Part shown: positions 1-6,578 of the stretch, one piece after another
How the letters are laid out: each line of letters starts with the position of its first letter
How positions within the stretch are numbered: the first letter of the stretch is position 1
NCBI GenBank assembly: GCA_014379065.1
Contig: JACMMM010000030.1
Span: 1 to 9,442, forward strand
Direction of reading: 5' to 3'
Source of the DNA: Saprospiraceae bacterium
GTDB lineage: Bacteria > Bacteroidota > Bacteroidia > Chitinophagales > Saprospiraceae
DNA length: 9,442 nt
Made by a program: the position numbers and the translations under genes
Notes under the pieces: generated by a model
Databases searched by the model: none
Seen by the model: the letters and a program-made list of their open reading frames with translations, nothing else
Told to the model about the DNA's origin: nothing

Positions 1-421
1 CCTCCCATGGAAAGCGGTTAACTGTGTCGCCCCATACTATTTGAAAAGCAGGGAAAACACCTTTGTTATACCAAAGTCCGTATCCGAAATGGTCACGCAG
101 TTCTTTTTCAGACAAAATGGGTAATAGCACGGCATTACCATTCTCAAACAACTGGTCGTATGGCACAAACAAGGGGAGTTCGCCACCTTCTTTGACGATG
201 CCACCAGCCGTATTAAGTATTTGGTGTATAGTGAGTGGGTTGAGCCCGAACATAATGATTTCAGGGTGCTTGAAAGTCTGCCAAAGCCCGATAGTGTATC
301 CAAAACTGGGCTTACCTGCTTCGGCTTTAAATAGGGGTACGAACCAGCCATGTTTCGGCACACCATGAATAATAGCCTGTTCGGTCTCGCGATCGTGTTG
401 TTGATGTTCTTCTTGTGTCAT
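1..421 (-). CDS. DUF4262 domain protein (3' part beyond the left edge)
   Basis: An open frame starts at the ATG at 421-419 and stays open for 140 codons to the window edge, so the C-terminus is missing. The residues match the DUF4262 pattern: an early HGWFVPLF strand, then FGYTIGLWQTFKHPEIIMFG near residues 40-59, and DTVNRFPWE close to the edge, as at the end of typical family members. No signal peptide or membrane segment is visible, so a cytoplasmic protein is likely. The biochemical function of DUF4262 is not known to me. The start lies 17 bp after the rhaT stop on the same strand, which suggests co-transcription, but no functional link to rhamnose use is evident. The frame was chosen because it carries the family motifs from start to edge; another minus-strand frame over the same bases has no such match. 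Confidence 0.82.
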   Translation of the reverse strand, partial: MTQEEHQQHDRETEQAIIHGVPKHGWFVPLFKAEAGKPSFGYTIGLWQTFKHPEIIMFGLNPLTIHQILNTAGGIVKEGGELPLFVPYDQLFENGNAVLLPILSEKELRDHFGYGLWYNKGVFPAFQIVWGDTVNRFPWE

Positions 422-438
422 GTTTAAAGATGTTTGGT

Positions 439-1494
439 TTATTTCATTGAATTCCCCCAGCCTACCAGCATCACCGACAACAAAATCACCCCTACCCCTG
501 CCAATATCGTGGCAAACGTCCGGCGACTGACGCCCTTCCATTCTTTCAAAAACAAGCCCCAGGCACTGGAAACGAGAATGATAAAGGCCATGTGTAAAAT
601 CCAGGACGAAGCGCCGTTGCCCATTTTAGATTCGCCCATACCGTAGAAGAAAAATTGCATGAACCAGGTGGTGCCCGCCAGCGCCGCCCATGCGTAGTTG
701 CCGATTAGCGCTGATTTACGGTTGCCGTAATCTCCAAAACTTTTGTTTCTGAAATTCAGCAACATACACCAAATAAAGTTGGTCGTCAAACCGCCCCAGA
801 GCAGCACCACGAAAATAACATTGTTCTGAAAAAGCGGGTTCGCACCGTGTTCAATGGCGACAGGGGCCATGCTTTTCCCGGCTTCAATGCCAAAGTTGAA
901 GCAAGCCGAAAGGATCCCCGAAATCGTGGCGACCAACAGCCCTTTTGTCAAATTGAACTCGGCTACGCCCGCTTTTTTGGTCGCCTCGTCGAGCTCTTTT
1001 TCCTTCAGCATTCCTGCTTTGCCGCAAATACCAATCCCCGCCAGGCAAACAGCTACCCCGACCAAAATCAATCGCCCACCCGGGTTGTTGATCATTTCCC
1101 AAATGCCCATTTTCCCTGCAACCGGACTTATGGCGTAGTAGATTGAAGGCACCAATGACCCAAAAGCGGAGCAATAACCCAGCGCCACACTCATACCCAG
1201 GCTCATACCCAGATACCGCATGGCCAAGCCAAAAGTCAGTCCGCCGATACCCCAGAGCAAGCCAAAAAAGTAAGTCCAAAACAAAGTGCTTCCATCGGTG
1301 CTGCGGATAATGCCCATAAAATCAGGCACGGTCAGCGAGGCAGCGATGAAGGGCACAATGAGCCACGAAAACACACCGCCCACAATCCACGCGCTTTCCC
1401 AAGACCAGCCCTGGACTTTGCGAAATGGGACGTAAAAACTACCGGAAGCAAAGCCGCCGACGAAGTGGAAAATGATGCCTAAAATTACTTGCAT
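439..1494 (-). CDS. rhaT: L-rhamnose/H+ symporter RhaT
   Basis: 351 residues, close to the 344 of E. coli RhaT and similar to it along the whole length. The family carries L-rhamnose across the inner membrane with protons. Matching stretches include WSWESAWIVGGVFSW (30-44), MRYLGMSLGM (92-101), a charged loop followed by EFNLTKGL (179-186), WFMQFFFYGMG (277-287), and SWILHMAFIILVSSAWGLFLKEW (297-319, conserved residues S, W, LHM, GL, LKEW). About ten hydrophobic segments span the protein, as expected. The ATG at 1494 gives an N-terminus aligned with the family. No Shine-Dalgarno sequence precedes it; the upstream bases are A-rich. It follows the rhamnosidase gene after 103 bp on the same strand, so the pair plausibly releases and imports rhamnose. 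A long hairpin in that gap may affect how much rhaT message is made or how long it lasts. The substrate assignment is by homology. Confidence 0.93.
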   Translation of the reverse strand: MQVILGIIFHFVGGFASGSFYVPFRKVQGWSWESAWIVGGVFSWLIVPFIAASLTVPDFMGIIRSTDGSTLFWTYFFGLLWGIGGLTFGLAMRYLGMSLGMSVALGYCSAFGSLVPSIYYAISPVAGKMGIWEMINNPGGRLILVGVAVCLAGIGICGKAGMLKEKELDEATKKAGVAEFNLTKGLLVATISGILSACFNFGIEAGKSMAPVAIEHGANPLFQNNVIFVVLLWGGLTTNFIWCMLLNFRNKSFGDYGNRKSALIGNYAWAALAGTTWFMQFFFYGMGESKMGNGASSWILHMAFIILVSSAWGLFLKEWKGVSRRTFATILAGVGVILLSVMLVGWGNSMK

Positions 1495-1507
1495 AAATCA
1501 GTTTTTT

Positions 1508-1593
1508 TTCTTGTTTCATCTGTGTCATTTGGGAGACCCCGGAGGTCTTTGAGGACCTCCGGGGTCTCCCAAATGACACAGATGAAACAAGAA
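1508..1593. repeat. 40-bp perfect inverted repeat (long hairpin) between GH78 and rhaT
   Basis: Bases 1508-1547 are the exact reverse complement of 1554-1593, with a six-base centre TTTGAG. The inner part is GC-rich (GGGAGACCCCGGAGGTC); the outer part is ATTTGACACAGAT-like. The plus strand reads T8 before the element and T6 after it, so a U-tract follows the hairpin only on the plus strand, where no gene ends. On the minus strand, where both neighbours are transcribed, the hairpin is followed by A8 and then the rhaT start. It therefore does not look like a normal terminator for the rhamnosidase. It may be a mobile palindromic repeat or an RNA processing and stability element. Confidence 0.9.
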
Positions 1594-1597
1594 TTTT

Positions 1598-4324
1598 TTA
1601 GTTTGTAACGCTAAATAAGTATTTCCCAGAACCCATTTTCAGTACGACAAAGCCGTTTTGTGCGCCTTCGATCCTGATCTCCGGTAGACTTTTCAAGGGC
1701 TTCCCGGATTCTGTTATAGCGCTCACTTCTGAAGTGGGTACAAAGACAGTGGCGGTGGTGTTTGCTGGAATTTCCACATCGAGTGTCAGGCTTTTGCCAT
1801 TCTGTTGCCAGCGACTTGAGGTTTGACCATACAGCGTTTGAAGCGTTGCTGCTGCTTCCGTAAATCCTCCGCCAGGACGCGGTTGGATGCGGATGGCCTT
1901 GTAACCGGGTGCATCTGTTTCGGTGTCTAGCCCAGCCATAACCCGATACATCCAGTCGCCAATAGCCCCGTAAGCGTAGTGGTTGAAGGAGTTCATCGTG
2001 ACGGCTTGAAAACTGCTGTCGGGCCGGATCCCGTCCCAACGTTCCCAAATGGTGGTCGCGCCCCTTGTGACTGGGTAGAGCCAGGAGGGATACGTTTTCT
2101 GATTCAACAAGGTGTAAGCCAGATCATTGTAGCCAAAACGCGTGAGCACATGACAGAGATAAGGCGTGCCGAGGAAACCGGTGGTGAGGTGATCCTTATA
2201 ATTTTTGATGTTTTCTGCCAGGTTTTTAGCCGCCTGCTCCCGTTGATTTTCTGGCAGCAGATCAAATTGCAAAGCCAGCACATAAGCCGTTTGCGTAGGC
2301 GAAAGTGGTCGCCCATTGGGCGTGACGTATTCATTCAAATAGGCTGTTTTGACTTTCTTCAACAGTTCGGAATACACCGCCACTTCGTCTTTTTTGCCCA
2401 AAACTTGGGCAGCATTGATCAATAACTGGGTGGAATGTGCGTAAAAACACTGTGCAATCAGATACTTGTCCGTAATGGCCGAACGCCCATCATTGTCGTC
2501 CGTAACGCTGTAAAACAGCCAGTCGCCAAAGTGAGGGCCCGTGTTCCAAAGATCGTTTTTGCTTTCCTTCCGCATGTATTCGACCCAGGCTTTCATGCTC
2601 GGGTATTGGTCTTCGAGGATGCGACGGTCACCATACGCAAGCCACATATTCCAGGGAATGATCGTGGCCGCATCGGCCCAACCGGCAGAGGCGCCGTTTC
2701 TCGCTCGCAGCACATTGGGGATTACCCAGGGCACCATTCCATCGGATTGCTGGTCGGCAGCCATGTCTTTAAGCCATTTTGCGAAGAAATTGTGTGCGTC
2801 AAAATTGAAGGTGGCCGTACGGCTAAAAGCTTGGGCATCTCCCGTCCAGCCAAGACGCTCGTCGCGCTGTGGGCAGTCGGTGGGCACATCCAAGAAATTG
2901 CCCCGTTGTCCCCATTGGATGTTGTGTTGCAATTGGTTGACGAGCGGGTCGGAACTCGAAAAACTACCCGCCGGGCGCATGGCGGAATACAGTGCAACGG
3001 CAGTGATGTTTTCGGGCTTTAACTCGCCGGGATAACCGGTGATTTTCGCGTACCGGAAACCGTGAAAAGTGAAGTGCGGTTCGAAATGCTCCTCGCCACT
3101 GCCCTTCAAAATCCAAGTGTCCGTACACTTTGCAGCACGCAGGTTGTCGGTGTAAAAATTACTTTGCTTGTCCAAAACTTCTGCAAATTGCAATACCACT
3201 CGGTCACCGCTGTTGCCGCGCGCTTTCAATTCAACCCAGCCGACTAGGTTCTGACCAAAATCGGCTACTAATTCGCCTTGGGGAGTTCGGAAAATTTTTA
3301 CAGGCCTGAAGGTTTCATGCTTTTGGATGGGTTCGTTATAGGTGCCGATAAGGTTGTCCTTCGGAAAATCTTTGACACTGACAGTACTCCATTTCGAGAC
3401 ATTATAACCCGGCGATGACCATCCAACTTGTTCTAATCGAGCATCATAGGTCTCGCCATGATAGATTTCCGAGCTTTGGATCGGGCCATTCGCAGCATAT
3501 TTCCAGCTATCATCAGAAGCTACTGTTTCGTTACTACCATCTGTATATTGGATCTCTAGTTGAAAAATCAGTGAGATATCCTTGCCGTAAAATCCATTGA
3601 CATGCGCCCAACCGATATTGCCCCGCCACCAGCCACTGCCAAGGGTAACTCCGATGGCATTAGAGCCTTTTTGCAACAAGTTGGTCACATCATAAGCCTG
3701 GTACTGAAGTCGTTTATTATAAACCGTCCAACCGGGTGTGAGGTAATCTTGACCGACACGCTGACCGTTTATTTGGGCTTCATACAAACCATGCGCGGTG
3801 ATGTAGGCAGTGGCAGAGACGATTTTTTTCTTCGTCGCAAATTCCTTGCGAAACATAGGGCTGGGCTGGGTCGAGTCCTCGGGCGCGGCAAGCGAAATCC
3901 ATTTTGCTTTCCAGTCAGTGGGGTTTAAAAGCCCCATTTGCCAGAAGTTAGGTTGGCTCCAGTCCGACACGTTTCCGGCATTGTCCCAGACCCGTACCTG
4001 CCACCAATATTTTTTTCCTGATACCAAGGCAGGGCCTGTGTACGGCACCCAAACAGAAGCGTCGGACTGCGTTTTACCAGAGGTCCAGAAGAGTTTTTTG
4101 CCCGTCAAAAGATCCGTAGCGTTCATGGCGACGCGAATTTCATACGCCGTTTGCAGCACGTTGCGACGATCTGCGGCAAATTGCCAACCGAAACGGGGTT
4201 GGGTTATATCAAGCCCAATGGGATTGGACAGGTTTTCAATGCGGGGGTTTTGGATGCGTACTTGGGCGGCAAGTGCCAAAAAGCAAAAAATCTGTGCGAG
4301 GAGGAAAATGTATTTCAATGTCAT
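1598..4324 (-). CDS. Secreted alpha-L-rhamnosidase, glycoside hydrolase family 78
   Basis: 908 residues. It hydrolyses terminal alpha-L-rhamnose from glycosides or polysaccharides by an inverting mechanism (family knowledge). Residues 1-20 form a signal peptide (LLAQIFCFLALAAQ), so it works in the periplasm or outside. Domains in order, boundaries approximate: an Ig-like N-terminal domain (25-130), the rhamnosidase N domain with WISLAAPEDS and GVTLGSGWWRGN (140-340), a beta-sandwich (345-450) with ADFGQNLVGWVEL, the (alpha/alpha)6 catalytic domain (455-795) with DVPTDCPQRDERLGWTGDAQ (479-498), and a C-terminal beta domain (797-900). By family comparison E489 is the general acid, E761 in WERWDG the base, and D483 and D496 supporting acidic residues. 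All are present, so it should be active. There is no T9SS tail and no lipobox. The ATG at 4324 directly begins the signal peptide. The transporter gene rhaT follows downstream. The natural substrate is unknown. Confidence 0.96.
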   Translation of the reverse strand: MTLKYIFLLAQIFCFLALAAQVRIQNPRIENLSNPIGLDITQPRFGWQFAADRRNVLQTAYEIRVAMNATDLLTGKKLFWTSGKTQSDASVWVPYTGPALVSGKKYWWQVRVWDNAGNVSDWSQPNFWQMGLLNPTDWKAKWISLAAPEDSTQPSPMFRKEFATKKKIVSATAYITAHGLYEAQINGQRVGQDYLTPGWTVYNKRLQYQAYDVTNLLQKGSNAIGVTLGSGWWRGNIGWAHVNGFYGKDISLIFQLEIQYTDGSNETVASDDSWKYAANGPIQSSEIYHGETYDARLEQVGWSSPGYNVSKWSTVSVKDFPKDNLIGTYNEPIQKHETFRPVKIFRTPQGELVADFGQNLVGWVELKARGNSGDRVVLQFAEVLDKQSNFYTDNLRAAKCTDTWILKGSGEEHFEPHFTFHGFRYAKITGYPGELKPENITAVALYSAMRPAGSFSSSDPLVNQLQHNIQWGQRGNFLDVPTDCPQRDERLGWTGDAQAFSRTATFNFDAHNFFAKWLKDMAADQQSDGMVPWVIPNVLRARNGASAGWADAATIIPWNMWLAYGDRRILEDQYPSMKAWVEYMRKESKNDLWNTGPHFGDWLFYSVTDDNDGRSAITDKYLIAQCFYAHSTQLLINAAQVLGKKDEVAVYSELLKKVKTAYLNEYVTPNGRPLSPTQTAYVLALQFDLLPENQREQAAKNLAENIKNYKDHLTTGFLGTPYLCHVLTRFGYNDLAYTLLNQKTYPSWLYPVTRGATTIWERWDGIRPDSSFQAVTMNSFNHYAYGAIGDWMYRVMAGLDTETDAPGYKAIRIQPRPGGGFTEAAATLQTLYGQTSSRWQQNGKSLTLDVEIPANTTATVFVPTSEVSAITESGKPLKSLPEIRIEGAQNGFVVLKMGSGKYLFSVTN

Positions 4325-4325
4325 C

Positions 4326-4357
4326 GGCTAATTTTTTTGAACCAGCAATGATTAGCT
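4326..4357 (-). promoter_or_regulatory. Small stem just before the rhamnosidase start
   Basis: On the minus strand AGCTAAT and ATTAGCC can pair (one G-U) around an 18-base loop, ending two bases before the ATG at 4324. Such a stem could influence translation start. It is short and may be chance. Confidence 0.25.
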
Positions 4358-4420
4358 TTTTTATGGCTTCCACCTAGAGAATATCTGTGATTTTTTTGGC
4401 CCAAGCCTCTGATGACGCAC

Positions 4421-4460
4421 AAAAAAGAAAATGGCCCCGGCGCTCGTTTGCCCCGGGACC
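4421..4460 (-). terminator. Terminator-like hairpin of leader module A
   Basis: On the minus strand a GC-rich stem (GGTCCCGG.GC pairing with GC.CCGGGGCC, one mismatch and one G-U) closes the loop AAACGA and is followed by a T-rich run (plus strand 4421-4432). It lies about 100 bp upstream of the rhamnosidase start on the same strand, the position of an attenuator. The loop is identical to that of the second copy at 4772-4803. Confidence 0.6.
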
Positions 4461-4545
4461 GGTTTCCCTTGTATAATCTCATGAAAATCTGCGAATCTGT
4501 GATCAACCTTCCTCCGTTCTTCGCTGCGCTGTTCTCTCTGATTGA
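4421..4545 (-). ncRNA. Candidate leader RNA / small RNA, copy A
   Basis: This is an inferred transcript of about 125 nt running from just after a -7 box (4551-4558) to the terminator-like hairpin at 4433-4460. Two blocks are shared with copy B. The first is the early block TCAATCAGAGAGAACA (minus strand, plus 4530-4545), 14 of 16 identical to copy B and at the same six-base distance from the box. The second is TATAATCTCATGAAAA (plus 4472-4487), identical in both. Sequence between the blocks differs in length by numbers that are not multiples of three, which speaks against a conserved peptide. It may act as an attenuating leader for the rhamnosidase or as an independent sRNA. Existence of the RNA is inferred, not shown. 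Confidence 0.42.
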
Positions 4546-4550
4546 TGATA

Positions 4551-4558
4551 CAAAGGTG
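4551..4558 (-). promoter_or_regulatory. -7 promoter box of copy A
   Basis: The minus strand reads CACCTTTG, one mismatch from the Bacteroidota -7 consensus TAnnTTTG. No TTTG or TTG is found about 20 bp upstream, so the -33 element is weak or absent. Support comes mainly from the matching position in copy B. Confidence 0.42.
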
Positions 4559-4670
4559 CGGGCATTTTGGGCCGCCGGCTAGGACAGCAAACAGGGGTTT
4601 GTCGCCCGGTAAACTCAAGGCGTTTTTCAGGGAAATTTAATTCAAAACATTGATTGTCTGTAGTTTATAG

Positions 4671-4762
4671 TGCTAATTTTTGAGTATTCCCCATCGCGTA
4701 ACGACGTCATTCCGGTCGAACAACTGATTAAAATTAGCAGAACCGCGTAGCGGTGCCATTCT
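4671..4762. repeat. Pair of palindromic CGCGTA-type repeats, about 50 bp apart
   Basis: Unit 1 (4692-4711, ATCGCGTAACGACGTCATTC) and unit 2 (4742-4761, ACCGCGTAGCGGTGCCATTC) match at 15 of 20 positions and begin 50 bp apart. Each has a small palindromic core (TCG..CGA; ACCGC-GTA-GCGGT) followed by a CATTC segment. Unit 2 continues into a second stem, GTGCC...GGCAC. TGCTAATTTT at 4671-4680 and its exact reverse complement AAAATTAGCA at 4730-4739 flank unit 1. Related units occur at 7717-7808 in the same paired arrangement. Confidence 0.6.
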
Positions 4763-4771
4763 AGTAGGCAC

Positions 4772-4803
4772 AAAAAAAACGCGGCGCTCGTTTGCGCCGC
4801 GTT
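4772..4803 (-). terminator. Intrinsic terminator of leader module B
   Basis: On the minus strand AACGCGGCGC and GCGCCGCGTT form a perfect 10-bp stem around the loop AAACGA, followed by a run of eight T (plus strand A at 4772-4779). This is a textbook intrinsic terminator for minus-strand transcription. No convincing protein gene ends here, so it would end the short transcript that starts near 4897. Confidence 0.8.
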
Positions 4804-4897
4804 CGGATTTCCCGTATATAATCTCATGAAAAGTTTCAGTTCCGGTGGTCAATGTTTGGCTCGCTGTTTCTCTTTCGCTGTTGTTATCTCTTATTGA
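4772..4897 (-). ncRNA. Candidate leader RNA / small RNA, copy B
   Basis: This is the second copy of the module and has the better promoter and terminator. The inferred transcript is about 126 nt, nearly the same length as copy A. It starts with TCAATAAGAGATAACA (plus 4882-4897), carries the shared block TATAATCTCATGAAAA (plus 4817-4832) next to TTTCCC, and ends in the perfect terminator. Because it has its own strong terminator and lies about 450 bp from the rhamnosidase, copy B could be a free-standing small RNA. No RNA family was recognised. Confidence 0.48.
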
Positions 4898-4902
4898 CAG
4901 TA

Positions 4903-4934
4903 CAAAAGTGCAGCAGACCATGCCGCTTGGCAAA
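4903..4934 (-). promoter_or_regulatory. Bacteroidota-type promoter of copy B
   Basis: The minus strand reads TTTG (plus 4931-4934), a 20-bp spacer, then CACTTTTG (plus 4903-4910). This fits the -33 TTTG / -7 TAnnTTTG arrangement with one mismatch in the -7 box. The expected transcript start falls near 4897, where the conserved early block begins. Confidence 0.52.
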
Positions 4935-5220
4935 GACATATTTTAAGGTTTGTTGAAAATATTTTTGCCAATAAATTCTCTATAAAACGTTTTTTTGGGC
5001 AATTTTTAGTTATTTTCTCTAGTTTTTGAAGGGTGAAAAAGGAAATTTTTCTCATTTTGTTGAAAATTATCCTCTTAAAATGGCTCTATTTTTCTTGAAA
5101 AAAATTTTCATGCCGAATTTTTTCTGAAAAAAATTGCCTTCCCACCTTATTTGGAAGCGGGAGCTCCCAGCCAATTCTTGGCATTCTTGCACCAATTCTT
5201 TTGCTTGCGCTTTTTTCCCA
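4935..5220. other. AT-rich intergenic stretch without a recognised gene
   Basis: Long runs of A and T (about 4940-5145) with no coding pattern on either strand, next to the divergent transcription units. At its right end are a 10-bp palindrome GGGAGCTCCC (5159-5168) and two copies of CCAATTCTT (5171-5179 and 5192-5200) with a 21-bp period, plus a further ATTCTT between them (5183-5188). Two sites two helical turns apart, upstream of a promoter, could bind a regulator, but this is speculative. Confidence 0.4.
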
Positions 5221-5232
5221 AAAAAAGCAGCG

Positions 5233-5240
5233 TACCTTTG
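5233..5240 (+). promoter_or_regulatory. -7 promoter box for the T9SS-exported protein gene
   Basis: TACCTTTG matches the Bacteroidota -7 consensus TAnnTTTG exactly. The nearest TTG (5205-5207) is 25 bp upstream, longer than the usual 19-21. The implied 5' untranslated region is about 90 bases. Confidence 0.55.
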
Positions 5241-5336
5241 AAGCCTACATCTTAATCCAAACTAATCCCTGCCAATTTGAACTAGCGGTTCAACTCGCTC
5301 ATCTCTAACAACCTGTTTTTCAACATCTAACGTCCG

Positions 5337-6482
5337 ATGAAAAGAATGTTACTTGCTCCTGTTCTCTCCGCCCTTTGCACTTTGGCTACGGCTCAAATCA
5401 CCATCACCAATGCCACTTTCCCCGCCGCTGGCGACTCGCTGGTTTATTGTGTAGACAACGCACCACTGGGTTTAACCCCCTTTACTACCCCTGGTATCGC
5501 ACAAACATGGGATTTTAGCACCCTGCAAAAAGAAGACACGCTTTCAGTCGTCTATAGCCCTGCCGCGTTAGGAATCCATGCCGCGGACTACCCCGGCGCA
5601 GATCTTGTAATCCTCGGTCAGGCTGGAGAGACGTATTTCAATGTGACCAACACCAAATTTGAAGCATTGGGCTATGCGGGCGCTGACCCAGCTGGTCTGG
5701 GCCTGAACGTAGTGACCAAGTTCAGCCCCCCTGTTTATGAGCGCTATGCCCCCATGAATTTTTTTGATATTAAAAGCCAAAGCTCCTTTATTGGCGTTGC
5801 GTTCTCCACGGATCAACCCCCTTTGGACAGCATTTTTGCAAACCTTCCTGTTAACGTTGACTCCTTGCGCGTCCGGATAAATACAGAGCGCCTACAAGTG
5901 GTGGATGCTTGGGGCACAGTGGCAATTCCGGGCGGCAGTTATCCGGTATTGCGTGAAAAACGCACGGACTATACCACTACGGGAATGGATTTATATGTAG
6001 TTATATTTGGATTTGGAACATGGGTGGATGCAGGCACTGTCCTCGGCGGCGGCGGCGGCTTAGGTCTGGGTACAGACACAACAGTCACCTACCATTTTTT
6101 CAGTGACACAGAGAAAGAGGAAATCGCCATGGCAACGATGAGCAACGACCTTTCAACGGTGGAATCCATTCGTTTTAAAAACAACGCTACTGTCCCGACC
6201 ATCGAGCCAGTGTCCGCGTTTACGGGCGGCATCCAGGCGTTCCCCAACCCTGCGGTAGAATGGGTGCGCTTTGATTGCGTGAACCTGACACCGGGCGACT
6301 ACACGCTTAAAATCTTCAATATCATCGGCAAATGCGTGTGGAAGAAAAACTATACGCTATCTGGAACCACCTCGTTCCGTGTCGAGCTGGATGATTTCAA
6401 AAAAGGAACATATATCTATAGCCTCGTGGACAAACAAGGAAATTCTGTAGGCACCAAACGCCTGGTGGTGCTGAAACCTTAA
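5337..6482 (+). CDS. Secreted protein with T9SS type A sorting domain, function unknown
   Basis: 381 residues. The N-terminus MKRMLLAPVLSALCTLATAQ is a signal peptide with probable cleavage after ATA or AQ. Residues 21-290 are a beta-rich region I cannot assign to a named family; it contains repeated short strands, TWDFSTLQKEDTL, and a glycine run at 237-241 encoded by five consecutive glycine codons, mostly GGC. Residues 298-381 are a classic T9SS C-terminal domain: AFPNPAVEWVRFD, then YTLKIFNIIGKCVWKK, then LDDFKKGTYIYSLVDKQGN and a basic-hydrophobic end, KRLVVLKP. The protein should pass the inner membrane by Sec and the outer membrane by T9SS, and end up surface-attached or released. Similar layouts occur in many Bacteroidota proteins of unknown function. 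The ATG at 5337 begins directly with the signal peptide. A terminator follows at 6532-6573, so it is probably transcribed alone. Confidence 0.9.
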   Translation: MKRMLLAPVLSALCTLATAQITITNATFPAAGDSLVYCVDNAPLGLTPFTTPGIAQTWDFSTLQKEDTLSVVYSPAALGIHAADYPGADLVILGQAGETYFNVTNTKFEALGYAGADPAGLGLNVVTKFSPPVYERYAPMNFFDIKSQSSFIGVAFSTDQPPLDSIFANLPVNVDSLRVRINTERLQVVDAWGTVAIPGGSYPVLREKRTDYTTTGMDLYVVIFGFGTWVDAGTVLGGGGGLGLGTDTTVTYHFFSDTEKEEIAMATMSNDLSTVESIRFKNNATVPTIEPVSAFTGGIQAFPNPAVEWVRFDCVNLTPGDYTLKIFNIIGKCVWKKNYTLSGTTSFRVELDDFKKGTYIYSLVDKQGNSVGTKRLVVLKP

Positions 6483-6514
6483 ATGAAGCGATGGGGTGAT
6501 AAAGCGATGAAGTG
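6483..6514 (+). repeat. Four tandem 8-bp units after the stop codon
   Basis: ATGAAGCG, ATGGGGTG, ATAAAGCG and ATGAAGTG follow each other without a gap, starting at the base after the stop codon. The consensus is ATRARGYG. It is non-coding. Confidence 0.65.
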
Positions 6515-6531
6515 ATTCCAACGAATGCTCA

Positions 6532-6573
6532 AGAAAAGTCATTCCGGTTATCGGGATGACTTTTCTCATTTTT
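6532..6573 (+). terminator. Intrinsic terminator after the T9SS-exported protein gene
   Basis: GAAAAGTCATTCCG (6533-6546) pairs with CGGGATGACTTTTC (6552-6565) in a 14-bp stem with one G-U and a five-base loop, followed by the T-rich TCATTTTTG. It lies 50 bp after the stop. Because it sits in front of 6579, it argues for the later start of the LuxR gene. Confidence 0.75.
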
Positions 6574-6578
6574 GCACT

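Noticed and set aside
37..366. 109-residue minus-strand open frame starting inside the left-edge gene
   Set aside because: It is out of frame with the DUF4262 reading, which shows family motifs along its whole visible length.
1508..1593. Reading the 40-bp hairpin as the terminator of the rhamnosidase gene
   Set aside because: On the minus strand the stem is followed by A8, not a U-tract, and rhaT begins 14 bp further on.
1979..3035. Long plus-strand open frames opposite the rhamnosidase gene
   Set aside because: They are antisense to a gene with complete GH78 motifs, have no recognisable domains and no promoter boxes; they are by-products of GC-richer codon use.
4361..4939. Two minus-strand open frames (4618-4361 and 4939-4673) that both begin MSLP and share FHEII.GK
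   Set aside because: The likeness follows from the duplicated nucleotide module. The start codons lie upstream of the -7 boxes, the frames run through terminator stems, and spacing between shared blocks changes by non-multiples of three. RNA elements explain this better than peptides.
6525..6578. Upstream start of the LuxR-type gene
   Set aside because: The extra 18 codons lie in the terminator stem and loop of the preceding gene and encode no family-like sequence.
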